Shown here: positions 40,859 through 52,457 of the stretch, one piece after another | Numbering within the stretch: the first letter of the stretch is position 1 | How the letters are laid out: the number at the start of each line of letters is the position of its first letter | NCBI GenBank assembly: GCA_010909165.1 | Contig: MU008188.1 | Span: forward strand, 62,001-126,000 | Direction: 5' to 3' | From: Anthoceros angustus | Lineage: Eukaryota > Streptophyta > Anthocerotopsida > Anthocerotales > Anthocerotaceae | Length of the DNA: 64,000 nucleotides | Program-made: the position numbers and the translations under genes | Notes under the pieces: generated by a model | What the model was told of the DNA's origin: nothing | Databases searched by the model: none | What the model saw: only the letters and a program-made list of their open reading frames with translations

Positions 40859-43748
40859 TGTGGGAAGGAAAACTCCGGGGCTCGAGGCTTCCCTCCAGCG
40901 GCCACACTTATCCCACCGCCGCTTCAGACGCTGGGTTTCGTCCCATGAGACTTGTGTGAAAGTTCGAGGTCTTGTGATGCCGATCGCTACCTGCAGGTGA
41001 CACACTTCAGCCTTCTAAACAAGCAAGGCGCCTCTACTCTCATGCAAATGCACCACTTGCATTGCTCAAAAATCACCAATCCTCGACCTACAACGACACA
41101 ACACAATTGGTGTCCCGCCTTAGGGAGCCTATCACGGGCGCCCAGGACCCCCGATCCACACCGTCCCTACTTCTAAGACCACTCTTCTCCACTCGGAGCT
41201 CTTTTACTTGCATTTGGGATTCATCCCTTAGGCTCGTGGCCTTCCACTAACACCTACACTCTAATCCTCTACTCATCTCCTCATCCTTCCTCCTATTCTA
41301 ACCTCGCCTGGGCTTATCGGCTTCACGGCACAACCGCCTGGGGCCTCCAGCAAGTTCTTCCTTGGGCGGTTGCTATGAGTTTGACACGACAACGAGAACC
41401 TCCAGGAGTCTTTCCTGTAGTCTACCCTCAAGCCGAGAGTTCCCTGGGCATTGCCACACACCCAAAGCAAAGCAATTTCACAGCAACCATTCACAAGGGG
41501 AGCAACTCGTTTAGGCGCTTGCAGTGAGCAAGCCCTCCACCAAGCACTCCGACCACCGCGACTTCCTCTACTACGCATGTTGGCTCACACCGCACGAAAT
41601 TCCTTTAATGGCAAAGGACTCGGAGTGGAAGCGCAAGACATGATACTTTACTTTGTGAAATCCTCCTCCTCTTATAGGAGGCCTTCCACATACAACCTCC
41701 CTTGGGTGACCCCTCTGCAGTCACCTTTTCCAATATTCTATTATTTCCTACCGCCAAGATTTAAGGCTGGCATCTAAGTCTCTCGATCCTAGGTAAATTC
41801 TATTCTAGCAACTTCACCTATGGCCACTCTTTAATGTTGCCAACCTACACCACCTATCCTTCCCATTCCCCAAAGCTCATTTATGGTCATTGACAATTCT
41901 CGGTCCTTATCTTGGGTGGCGACGGGTTCCCTGTTGGTCTTCTCATCCCCTTTTGCGCTGGTCTTCCCCTGACCCCTCCCGACTTTTGGGGCACACCTTC
42001 CCGCCTCCGACTTTTGGGGCAAGTACCTTCGCCCTTCCTTGGGGCAAGTACCTTCCCTTCTTCCGCGGGCGCGCCGATTCCTCTTGCCATCCGTGCAATC
42101 GCGCCCTTCCGCACTCGAATGGCCCATCTTCTACCACGACCGCGCTCCTTCAAAGGGCACCCTACCGCGGTAGTCTGGCAGACTACTGGGGTAGGCTGAC
42201 TACCTATCATGGTAGTCGGTCCCTATCTCCTTCCCTCTTCCTCATCGGTGATGGTCCACAGGGTTGAGATCCTCTTTGCTTCTTTCCTCCTGTTGTTTGA
42301 TTTGTCCATACCTATCATGGAGCATGTCTTCAAAGGTTCCTCCCCATTTGTTGACCGATGTTGTCACCTCGCTAATTCCTCCGGGCCTTCTTTGCGTTGG
42401 TCTCCTCTCCGGCCTGGCTCCTCCCTTATCCGTGGGGTGAGGGAATTTCTTACCCTCCTTCCTCACGGCCATACCCCGCCCTTGTCTTCCACCGGTGGCA
42501 TTGCTCCCACCGCCTTATCATCCTATCGGGGGTGTATTGCCGACCCCGGCCTTCATCCTCAATCAGCCTCGTGGCCTGGCTCCCCTCGGTCCCACGCCTG
42601 AGTACCGCCTACCCCGTAGTCCGGCACACCGGGCGAGGGTGGTGCCTACCACGGTAGTCTGGACTACCGTGGTAGGGTGTCACCGAGGGGGTGACCCCTC
42701 CCCTGCGCCATCTCTCCTTCCTTGGCGCGGAGGACTCATCCTCCTCTCCTTCACTTGTGGAACAAGTGACCTCCTTGCTCCCACACTTATGTTGGTAGGT
42801 TGAGCTCCTCTTTGTGATTTTTCATTCTCCTAGGGAGACAACCTCCTCCTTAACATCTCCTACGGGGGCCAAAGTACTTGCCTCCCTACCATCGCACCCC
42901 TCAATAGCCCTTGCATCCATTGCCTCCTTCGAGACGGACCTCCCCTCTGGTGCCTCCCTGACTGCCTCCCACGGCGGTAGGCTGCCTCCCTGTAGGCTGC
43001 CTCCACCTCCTCCTTATGCTATGGGCTCCTCTCGCCATTTCTTCTCCAAACTCCTGAGTCCATATCGCTTGTGACCTCATCAAAGTCTAAGGGCCCTGGC
43101 TTAATCTGCATGAGGGCCTCCCTATCATCATCGTGTGGCCCAAGCATCCTCCTCTTCACAATTATTGTAGGCCTCCACACACACCGTGCCATCGCCCAAT
43201 ATTTTTGGCAATGGGTTTACACTCCAAACTACCACCATGCGCTTCATGAGTTGGGGTTTCTTGGCCTTCAGAAACCCTTCACGGCATCCACACCTGGCTT
43301 CCTCCGAACCAGCCTCATCCTTGCAGCTTGGCTCTTAGTAATCCCATAAGGAGAACAAACACCAAGCTAAGCACCAGGAACACTAAGGACGTCCCTCTCT
43401 TAGAAGAAATTCACTCTCAAAACCCAGCCAAGGCACACCAAGACCCAAGAAATTGGTGCCACAAGAAAAGAGAACACCAAGAGGAGATGGCGGCATCACT
43501 CTTAAGAAGGCACACACACAGGCAGAGGGCGCACACACAAGCTCTAGCTCACTCCTCTCGCACTTTTAGACCCGGTCTTCTCATGCGACAATTATAGCAG
43601 CTCCTAAATTGCAGCCATAGATTTGAGTGGTTGCTGCAAGCATGTGGCCATATCTCATCCATTATTTCGCACAGCCAGCCATAACCTCTAATTTCTATAG
43701 TGGCCATCAATCCCCACCATGAATCTAAGGATCCTTTCCATCCATCTT
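40859..43748 (-). mobile_element. Giant gypsy LTR (family 3), 3' portion, host of the nested element
   Basis: Reverse-complement match to the 3' part of the LTRs at 43,749-47,761 and 52,458-56,427. On the minus strand it ends GTTTTCCTTCCCACA (plus strand TGTGGGAAGG at 40,859) and shares the block around 41,380-41,520 with 46,870-47,010. A TATA-like CTCCTATAAGAGG lies near 41,672. Palindromes GCCTACCACGGTAGTC and CTACCGTGGTAGGG occur near 42,645-42,675. The LTR is split at 43,748 by the nested element and resumes at 56,433. No primer-binding site adjoins its end, so this is probably a solo or truncated LTR. No genes are present in this 2.9 kb. Confidence 0.7.
43744..43748 (+). repeat. Target-site duplication, left
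   Basis: ATCTT directly precedes the TGTGGAACGC start of the nested element; the same five bases follow its last CA at 56,428-56,432. Confidence 0.9.
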
Positions 43749-43972
43749 TGTGGAACGCAAAAGTTTGGGCAACTGGTTTAAGTGAGTTGTTTTTGAACAG
43801 GTCCGAATGCTTTTGATAGAAATGGTTTGGTGGAAACATGCGAGAAATGTTTTTGTTCCGATTGAAGCCGGAGTGAGGATGCCGGAAGGCAGAGAGGATA
43901 CTTAGGGAAAAGAAACGGATCAAATGACCTTCTAGTGAGGAGGGTAGGAGACATATGTGAACCAGGAGATGT

Positions 43973-44141
43973 CCTACCGTGGTAGGAGGTATCCTACCAC
44001 CGTAGGAGAAACTCCTACCACGGTAGGCTAAGTGGAGAGAACTCACCCCATAGGTATGGGTAGGAGAATGTCCCACCACCGTAGGTAAGCGCCCAGCTAG
44101 CTGCTTTTGATGACCTCAGGAGTAGCTCCTACCACGGTAGG
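43973..44141. promoter_or_regulatory. Cluster of five CTACC-GGTAG palindromes in U3
   Basis: Fourteen-base dyads CCTACCGTGGTAGG (43,973), CCTACCACCGTAGG (43,993), CCTACCACGGTAGG (44,014 and 44,128) and CCCACCACCGTAGG (44,072). The 3' LTR keeps them at 52,680-52,846. The half site CCTACC resembles AC elements bound by plant R2R3-MYB factors; a regulatory role is inference. Confidence 0.55.
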
Positions 44142-44914
44142 AAAGGGTGAAGGCAATTAAGCCAAGGAAGTAGCTTGAGGTTGCTGCACAAGCTGTTGAT
44201 AGGCTTGCAGAGGCAAAGGCCTGATTATTGGGGCCACCACCAAGTTTGAGGGAAGGCAAAGTAATTTGCCACATGTGTGGAAGAAGTGAGACATGGGCGG
44301 TGCTCATATTGCTGAGATTTTGCGAAGGAGGACTGCTAGGTAGAGATGTGTGGCAAGGGTTGCTGCAGGAAGATGGGCCAAGTGCCCGTAATGGTGGAAT
44401 TGTGGGATCCGCAGGGCTCTAGGTTGGGAGCTCAAGATGCAGAGAGGAGCAGAATCGGTGCAAGGATGGGAGCGAGGAGCTCATGTTGAGGTGAGCAGCC
44501 ACAAGGGTTGCAAGAGGAGGCCATGGCGGTGCCGAGGCACATGGAAGTGCTCAATGGAGTCACGATGGGAGGATGGCATGATAGGGCCGTGTTGAACTAG
44601 GAAAGGCCATGGTAGAGCACTCACGGGCTGAATTTGTAGATGGGCTGCAAGATGGAGGTGTGGCCAAACCATAGGAAGGCAAGGTGTGGCCGCAACATGG
44701 TGAAGGGATCACAACGGGTGTGCATCATGACGGCGGAATTTGCGGGGCTGCAAGTCAAAGTGAAGGGAGGCCGTTGTGGTGGCCGCGAGGAGAAATGGAT
44801 AGCAAGGAGGGTTGATACGAGATGTTGTTGAGGCGTGAGGAGTTCACCGGGAATAAGTTCATTTTATTCTTGAGTGTTATGCACAAGCCAATTGGGTGTG
44901 TTGGACAATGGAAT

Positions 44915-44972
44915 GTAAGAACCCGAGTTAAGCGTCCTAGGGGTGGATCAAGAGGGATGGGGCACCTTTTGT
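44915..44972 (+). other. 5S rRNA-like module (copy 2, 5' LTR)
   Basis: TAAGAACCCGAGTTAAGCG, then TCCTAGGGGTGGATCAAGAG and GGATGGGGCACCTTTTG, in the order of the 5S rRNA internal promoter region, about 1.17 kb inside the LTR. Confidence 0.6.
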
Positions 44973-45028
44973 GTGAGGTGTTTCAACTTATTATATTTGC
45001 AGAAGTCACATGAGAGCCCTACGAGGGA

Positions 45029-45490
45029 GAAGGTGGTGGTGGACGTAGGGCATGGCACCCTACAGGGAGGAGGTGCACCCATGGGAGGTGTGTAGGGCGA
45101 CAGGGCCCCACGAGAATGGAGAAGGTGTAGGGGTGGTAGTGGAAGGGCACTCACCGTAGGGGGAGGTGCACCACGGAGGTGTGTAGGCAGGGGGTCCCAC
45201 GTTAAGGTAGCACGTAGGGTAACAAGGGGACCCTACATAGGGGTGGTCCCTACATGTGTATGTGGGTAGGATGCGTAGGGATGGGTAGGGCGGGGTCCCT
45301 ACATGTATGTATGTGGGTAGGACGGTGCAGGATGCGGTGCGTGTCCACGTGACATGTACCCTAGGTGTAGGGAGGTGTGTAGGCACCGAGGTAGGGAACA
45401 AGGTAGGGAACAAGTAGGGGTGAGATGGGTAGGATGTAGGGTAGGGGCTCCTACGCATTAGTTAGGTAGGTAGATAGGTAGGATGAGAGT
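45029..45490 (+). repeat. GTAGGG-rich tandem array in U3
   Basis: Imperfect repeats of GGTGTAGGGTGGTAG-type units about 100 bp long, two GTAGGGAACAAG units, TACATGTATGTATG and a TAGGTAGGTAGATAGG run. The corresponding 3' LTR stretch (53,700-54,140) differs in copy number. Confidence 0.7.
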
Positions 45491-46703
45491 GTCTCCTCAC
45501 CGTAGGAGTGGTGAGGTCTCCCACAAGGCGTGAGGTGGTGCACACCTACTTGGATACAAGGTACAAACCTAGGAAGTTGCTAAAGAGGGTGCACAGGCAA
45601 GGCAAGGTTGTGGATAAATAGGATATATTAGGAATAATAGCACATAAATATGTGGGTAGGTAGTGTAGGGTGTGGCCATGCAAGCGGGTGTGTAGGAGTG
45701 GCACCTAGGAAGCTGCGAGGAATTGCAGGAAGAGCTTGTGCATGCACGGAAGAGCTTGTGCATGCAGGAAAGCTAGAGCAAGGACTTGGTGGAACGCAGC
45801 CCGTGTGTGTGCAAGGAGAAGGAGGTGTGCGTGCATAAGGAGTTGTGTGTGAAGGGATTTGAAGCACGTGAAGAGGGCAAGGGCGCTGAATTTGTGCCTA
45901 GGACCTTGCAAGTGAGGGATTTGGGCACATAAGGAGGTGTATGTTGTGAGGACATCAAGTTTGAGCTAGGTGGGACCGTGGAGTGAAGAGGAAGTAAGTG
46001 GAAAAGGGTGAAGTTGCTCTCTTGGTGGATCTTGTGGCGAGTGAAGAAATCTCAATTGTGTGTAGACACTGAGGTGACAACTAGGCGGAAACGAGCACGT
46101 GGGCGTGCCCAAGCTTGTCTTGTTTGTGCAGTTATTTTGAAGGTGCAAGATGGTGAAAGCGCCTGCACCTAAGAAGGGCAAGTTGGTTGCTAGGGAGCCG
46201 GGGAAGAGCCCAACACATCCGGCTGTGTATATGGAAGGCCGAGAGGATGACTCGGAGGAGGAAGAGGAAGGCATGGAGCAAGATCCGCCACGGGAGACCT
46301 TCTTGCGTGGAGAGTGTGGAGGCGAGGGGCCATAAGAAGTTGACCCCACGTCCGTAGGGAGGTGTAGAGGGTGGCCCTACATCCGTAGGATCACCAGCGT
46401 GCGACGCGAGACGCATCTAGAGGTAATTGAAGAGGTTGGTGGTAGCTTGGAGCGTGGGCTCATTGCTTGGGGAGACTTTCTTTAGAGGAGGACAGATTAA
46501 TGCTTGTCAACCCGAGGGTGTGTTGACTAGCTAGATAGGAATGTTGACAGAGCCATTAAGGCTCACATAGGTGAAGTTGCTAGAATAGAATTTTACCCAA
46601 GATGCTTGGATGTCGAACTTAAAGTCGACTAGGGATACACTAAAATAAGGAGTGAGGCAGGCCAAGAGGGCGCGCTGTGGGAGGCTGTATGTGAGGACCT
46701 CCC

Positions 46704-46710
46704 TATAAAA
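46704..46710 (+). promoter_or_regulatory. TATA box of the 5' giant LTR
   Basis: TATAAAA centred in the hairpin CCTCCCTATAAAAGGAGGG, conserved at 55,339 in the 3' LTR. It leaves about 2.95 kb of U3 and about 1.05 kb of R/U5. Confidence 0.75.
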
Positions 46711-47761
46711 GGAGGGAGCTTGTGAAGTAAAATTATCGTGTCTTGCGCTCCCTACCGCGAGTCCTTTGCTCCTTGTGAAGGAAGTTCGCGTACCGCAAGC
46801 TAACGAAGGCCCCGGGTAGAGAGGGAGTTTGTCGGAGTGCTTGGCGGAGAGCTCGCCTCCTGCGGCGCCCGCAGTTGCTCCTTGTGAATGGTTGTGAAAT
46901 TGCTTTGCTTTGGGTGTGTGGCGATGCCCAAGGAACTCGGCTTGAGGGTAGACTACAGGAAAGACTCGGAGGTTCTCGCTGTCGGTGCAAACTCATAGCA
47001 ACCGCCCAAGGAAGAACTTGTTGGCTTGTAGGCGCACCCTGCCAGCCGTAAGGGCGAGCTAGGGCCAGTGAGCTTGAAGTAAGGTTAGATTAGGAGGATG
47101 AGGAGTTGAGTTGAGGTGAGTGTTGAGGAGAATGTGGAGCTGAATGTTGAGTAGAGGAGTAGGTAGAGATTAGGAGTAAGAAGAAGGCCCAAGTCAGAGC
47201 CTAAGGGAGGGGTCCCAAATCTGCACCAAACCGAGACTGGAAGCTGGGCTAAGGTCTCAAAATCACGGGGTGGAGAAGTCACTGAGGGGGTCCCTACGCG
47301 AGACGGTGGACCTACAGGGACCTCACGACCAGGATGTCGTAGGTCCAGGGAGTGATTCGACGAGCAAAGGCGGGAGTGGCGGGCCGCCGAGTTGGTGGTT
47401 GAGGGTGTGCCAATTGTGGGAAGGCGATGGGAAAGGAATAGTAAGATCACGGGTGGTGCGCGCTGCAACGTAGGGGGTCCCTACGCGTAGTCACCGACCC
47501 ACCGGTGTGGACCTATAGTCGAGGGTGTCGTTGTAGGTCTAGAAGCGGTGATTGACGAGCGCATGGTGAGGCGTGGCTGCTGTGTGGAGTGAGTTGAAGT
47601 TGCTCCACTGTGTGAGGGAGCTTGGGGTGTGAAGAGGCGTGGTTTGTGCCTTGGATGTTGGTGACCGACAAACAAGAGTCTCATGGGACGAAACCTATTG
47701 TACTTAGCGGGATAAGTGTGGCCACTAGAGGGTGAATCTAAGCCCCGGTTTTCCTCCCACA

Positions 47762-47783
47762 TTTTTGGCGCTGTCGGGACTCT
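47762..47783 (+). other. Primer-binding site of the giant-LTR element
   Basis: TTTTTGGCGCTGTCGGGACTC starts directly after the LTR's CA. It resembles the TTTTGGCGC..GGGA sites of plant Ty3/gypsy elements and the site at 9,894. Confidence 0.8.
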
Positions 47784-47799
47784 TTGCTTTGGCAAGTCG

Positions 47800-49212
47800 G
47801 TAGTGGAAGAGGCATGAACATTGTTGAGAATCTCTAATCGGGGATGAGAAGAAGAAGTTTTATTGCAGCATAGAGAGGAGATCGCCCGCTGATTTTTGCA
47901 AGTGGTGTGAGAGTTGCATGACGGTAGAGGAAGAAGCGGAGGAGAGAACTCTGAGGAGGAAGCTACATGTGCTAACATTTTCAAGGGTTCCGTTGAGGAA
48001 GAAGAGGTAGTTGTCTAAGAGGAGGAGAAGGTTGTGCTCACGACAACAAGAGGAAGGAAGTTGTTGCCGAGGAGTTGCCGATCAAGGGTGAGGGTCAAGA
48101 ACGAGCCAGTTAGTAATTTCCGAGGTACATCTTCCGTTCCTGCAAGAGGAGGACTTTTTCGGCGTGGATTGTCGAGCTCTTCTAGCTCGATTTTGTCGTC
48201 GTTAGAGGAGGAAGGCAAGAGGGTGAGATTTGGCAGTGGAGAAGTTGGGGTATGAAATCTAACGGCTAATATTTCGCAAGGTCTTGATCGAATTATTGCC
48301 CAACTTGCTGCCCTTTCAACCTTGCTTGTTAGGAGGACTGAGGCGCTTGTGTGCCCAAGTCTGTGTATAGTACATCCCGCTTGCAGATTTGTTTACGCCA
48401 GATTGCGGTGGAATTGCTGGGAGGTGTGCCCACGTTTTGTGGACGCCCTTGACCATGATAGGAGGAAGTGAGGTGGTGGGAGTCACCACCCAACAGCCAG
48501 CAGATGTGAGATTTGGGGAGAAGAAACGAGATCACATGTTGGTCCTTGAGAACTCTAAGGAAGAGGGGAGTCTTTGTATGATTATGTAGAGGGATTTATG
48601 GTTACTTCAAGAGAGTACCACCACGTCCGCAAGGAGTGACCTTTTCCGATAAAAGTTCGAGAAGTGAGGGAATGTATGATGCTATAGAAGACGAGAGCTA
48701 GAGTCCGTAAGGTAGCAAGGATTTCTAAGTACCTAGGTGTAGAGGAGATGGTAGAGTTGAAGAAGTTGCGGGGGAGCAACATGTGAATGAAAGTTTTATT
48801 TTTCGACTGAAAACTGGAGAACGACTTGAGGCCACATATGACCGATTTCTTGACGAGGAGTTGGTTGCCACAGCCTAGGTCGAAGGGGGAGGACGTGAGC
48901 ATGTTGTAGACAGCCTAAGAATTGATCAGCAAGACTTGTTGCCAGCAGAGAGGCCAAATGAGCAAGAAGGAGCGCAGCAGAAAAGCCGCAGCAGACAACT
49001 GGAACCGAGAGAGGATAAGGGGCGCCAGCATGGGCGCAAAGGAGGAGGCTGAAATGATCCTCAAGGGTGAGCAGTCGAGGGCTGCAAGTGGAGGCCATCA
49101 CGATGGCAAAGAAACAAAGAAAACCACACGGAGCACCGCTTTTCGAACAGGAAGGCGCCCACTTGGCGAGGTCAAGGGGCGCCATGAGGCCGCAAGGAGG
49201 AGAAGGCCCTAG
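47800..49212 (+). pseudogene. gag remnant of the giant-LTR element
   Basis: In shifting frames: acidic Lys/Glu-rich start (47,900-48,050), GLDRIIAQLAALSTLLVRRT (about 48,280), ESLYDYVEGFM (about 48,565), then a basic Gln/Arg/Lys-rich tail (MSKKERSRKAAADNWNRERI, 48,958). The first two blocks match the better gag at 36,770 and 37,240 (+). No zinc knuckle was found. Position right after the primer-binding site is as expected for gag. Many frameshifts and stops exclude a functional product. Confidence 0.6.
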
Positions 49213-49537
49213 GGAGGTGGACACACCAGAGGGCGAAGGAGGAGATGCGCTTCATGAAAAGTTTGAGCGTAAACCGCAAGGGAGAGTTGGCGATCCGTGG
49301 GCAATCACCAAAATTCACCATGGAGGTGCAGCAAGGCGAGGAGGTCGCCATGGGAGCGCAATCTGACCTGGACATGAGGCTAGGCCAACAAGAAGGGAGG
49401 AAATCGGAACTTGGTTGGAAGGGAGTCACAACCGCAAGCCGAAAACTTGCAAAGATTGGCAAAGGTGGAGGAAACGGTTTTGTGAATGAGGTTGAGCATG
49501 CCGTGGCAACAACGCAGGTTTGCTGGTAAGCGAGCTA
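49213..49537. other. Interior region, no domain recognised
   Basis: Short ORFs (49,245-49,529, +) read as Gly/Lys-rich sequence with no family resemblance. The phrase GGGCTGCAAGTGGAGGCCA (49,079) recurs at 50,129 and 51,487, hinting at internal repetition older than the 1.34 kb duplication. Confidence 0.35.
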
Positions 49538-52233
49538 GCAAGAGACCACAACGTTGGCAAGGATGATGGAGAAATTGCAAGAAATCGCAATTTGGAGGAA
49601 GGAGAAGTGGCACACAAAATGGTGTGCCGAGTCAGGTGCGCTAGAGCCCGTGAGCGAGGATGGCTCTATGGTGATGTGTATGAAGGAGGATTGTGGAGAA
49701 ATCACACCTCAAGATATGCTTGCGTGGAATTGCAAGAAGGAGCGCCGACCAATTCACGGTCGATGGAAATTGCTGCCGTGAAACCGCAGCAACGTAAGGA
49801 GATCGCTGCTAGAGCGATCTAGGGCTAGACATGAGTCTAGAAGGTCGGGAGATGGTGTACCAGCGATGATGCATGTGTCCACGACTGGCACCTGGATGCC
49901 CGCAGATCGACGCAGGTGGAGAAGCTAGTTTTGTGAGCCGAGTTGAAGGCGTGGCCAAAGCACCAACATCCACCGGTGAACAAGCTAGATGGAAACAAGC
50001 AAGGCGTGGCTGGCCTAGAGGTCAAGAGCAAGTCTTGATGCTTAGAAAGCCAAGGATCCGTGAAGGGAGTTTTGTGCGTGAGATGCCGCAACCTAATGAA
50101 TTGGGGATCGAAGGAGAAAGGGTGAGCCAAGAGGGCTGCAAGTGGAGGCCACGTTGGCAAAGGGAGAAGAGAAAACGGAGAAATCGGAGGGACTCCCACA
50201 CATGGCGGTGTGGGAAGAGCGATGATGGAGCCTCGAGTAGGGACGGCTCGAGGATGGTGTGCATGGAAAGGAGCGGTGAAGAAACCGCGATCCAAGGGGA
50301 GCTTGCAGAAAAGGAATTGGCGAATTCATGGGCGCCAAGGAAGCCACTTTTGTGGAGGTACGGCATGTCGAGAGTATTGTCGAGGAGCGCGAGCTAGCTC
50401 GGGCCAGAGCCTAAGGTTATCATGGCGTGACCACCGCTGCAAGAAGAGTGTTGACGACGTGAGGCATGGATACCGCAGCCACGATGCAAGGAGCAAAAGG
50501 CCCACGGGTCATAATGTACATGGGCTGCGCCGTGGTGGTCCGCTTGGTGAGGTAGGAAGTGGCAAAAAGTGCATGCAAAAGAGGTTGGAGGCCATTATTT
50601 AGTGTAAATCACGGTGAAGAAGATCTTAGATGCAAGCATTGTGGGCTTACTGGTGAAAGCGGAGAAGTGACTACCAAGAAGACTCTATTATTTAACGAGG
50701 ATGTCCATTGAATTTGAGGTACCTACCTATAGAATCATGGAGGATGAGCGAAATTGCAAGAGGAGAGTCGTGAAGTTAGAGTCTTTCATAGAGCATGAGG
50801 AATGTAGGGAAGAGGCTTTAGAAGAAACCCAAATAATTCGAGCTTAGAAAGGAGAGGCATGATGGGAATTAAGGAAGCAAGAGACCACAACGCTGGGTGG
50901 CAAGGATGATGGAGAAATTGCGAAGAAATCGCAATTTGGAGGAAGGAGAGGTGGCACACGAAAATGGTGTGCTGAGGAGGTGTGTGCGCTAGAGCCCAAA
51001 AGCGAGGATGGCTCTATGGTGAGGTGTATGAAGGAGGATTGTGGAGAAATTACACCTCAAGGTATGCTTGCAGTGGAATTGCAAGAAGGAGCGTCGACCA
51101 ATTCACGGTCGACTGGAAATTGCTGCCAGGAAACTGCAGCAACGTAAGGAGATCGCTGCTAGAGCGATCTAGGGCTAGACATGAGTCTAGAAGGTCGGGA
51201 GATGGTGTACCAGCGATGATGCACAGGTCCACGACCGCAGTACGATGCCCGCAGATCGACGCGGTGGAGAAGCTAGTTTTGTGAGCCGAGTTGAAGGCGG
51301 GTTGTGGCCATAGCACCAACATCCACCGTGAACAAGCTAGATGGAAACAAGCAAGGCGTGGCTGGCCTAGAGGTCAAGAGCAAGTCTTGATGCTAGAAAG
51401 CCAAGGATCCGTGAAGGGAGTTTTGTGAGATGCCGCAACCTAATGAATTGGGGATTCGAGCGAGGAGAAAGGGTGAGCAACAAGAGGGCTGCAAGTGGAG
51501 GCCACGGTTGGCAAAGGGAGAAGAGAAAACGGAGAAATCGGAGGGACTCCCACACATGGCGGTGTGGAAGAGCGATGATGGAGCCTCGAGTAGGGACGGC
51601 TCGAGGATGGTGTGCATGGAAAGGAGCGTGAAGAAACCGCGATCCAAGGGGAGCTATGAAAAAGGAATTGGCGAATTCATGGGCGCCAAGGAAGCCACTT
51701 TTGTGGAGGTACGGCATGTCGAGAGTATTGTCGAGGAGCGCGAGCTAGCTCGGGCCAGAGCCTAAGGTTATCATGGCGGACCACCGCTGCAAGAAGAGCA
51801 AGTTGACGACCGAGGCATGGATACCGCCGCCGATGCAAGGAGCAAAGGCCCACGGGTCATAATGTACATGGCGGCCACGCCTGTCCACAGGGCGAAAGGA
51901 AGTGGCAAAAAGTGCATGCAAAAGAGGTTGGAGGCCATTATTCTGTAAATCACGGTGAAGAAGATCTTAGATGCAGCATTGTGGGCTTACAGAAAGCGGA
52001 GAAAGTGACTACCAAGAAGACTCTATTATTTAACGTATGATGTCTCCATTGAATTTGAGGTACCTACCTATAGAATCATGGAGGATGAGCGTATAATTGC
52101 AGAGGAGAGTCAGGAAGTTAGACTAGAGTCTTTCATAGAGCATGAGGAACGTAGGGAAGAGGCTTTAGAAGAAACCCAGCGAATTCAGGAGCTTAGAAAG
52201 GAGAGGCATGATGGGAAATTAAGGAAGCAAGAG
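49538..52233 (+). repeat. 1.34 kb tandem duplication inside the element
   Basis: Copy 1 runs 49,538-50,876 and copy 2 50,877-52,226. The heptamer GCAAGAG lies at both starts and again at 52,227-52,233. The copies share ORF blocks (KLQEIAIWRKEKW; FVEVRHVESIVEERELARAR at about 50,350 and 51,700) and both end in integrase C-terminal sequence. They differ by many small indels. No known enzyme domain was recognised in the main part of the unit. Confidence 0.85.
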
Positions 52234-52440
52234 GCTATCATGGCCGGGGATTTGGTTCTTCTATATGATGGTCGTTACATGGATTTCCCAGGGAAGCTTA
52301 GGACCGTATCAGGTGGTGGCAGTGTATGAGAATGGATCCGTGCAAACACGAGTGCTGGATGGGGATTTGCTACCAACTAGAGTGAATGGGTGGAAGGTTA
52401 AGAAGCACCTTCACCCGAGATGCTGTTTGCAGGACGCAAA
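51975..52440 (+). pseudogene. Integrase C-terminal region of the giant-LTR element
   Basis: KKTLLFN and EFEVPTYRIMEDERII lead into AEESQEVRLESFIEHEERRE, EALEETQRIQELRKERHDGK and AGDLVLLYDGRYMDFPGKL. After one frame change come AVYENGSVQTRVLDGDLLPT and RVNGWKVKKHLHP (to about 52,415). This is the C-terminal domain of a Ty3/gypsy integrase (GDLVLLYD..PGKL..GPY motif). The catalytic core with D,D,E is absent upstream. A damaged extra copy of its first half is at 50,640-50,850. Related minus-strand sequence is at 59,780-60,250. Confidence 0.85.
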
Positions 52441-52442
52441 CA

Positions 52443-52457
52443 GTGAGGAGGGGAGTA
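52443..52457 (+). other. Polypurine tract of the giant-LTR element
   Basis: GTGAGGAGGGGAGTA directly before the 3' LTR start TGTGGAACGC. Confidence 0.8.

Larger units (their letters stand above)
43749..47761 (+). repeat. 5' LTR of the nested giant-LTR element
   Basis: 4,013 bp. From left: five CCTACC..GGTAGG palindromes (43,973-44,141), a 5S-rRNA-like module (44,915), a GTAGGG-rich array (45,030-45,480), a TATA box (46,704) and about 1 kb of R/U5. Several short ORFs on either strand have no recognisable family. Confidence 0.92.

Noticed and set aside
44915-44972. Functional 5S rRNA gene
   Set aside because: Only the 3' two-thirds is recognisable, with insertions and without a T-run terminator.
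45060-46416. Several 60-130 residue ORFs in the giant LTR
   Set aside because: They are rich in Pro, Ser, Thr and Cys from GTAGGG repeats, are not kept in the same frame in the other LTR, and match no element protein.
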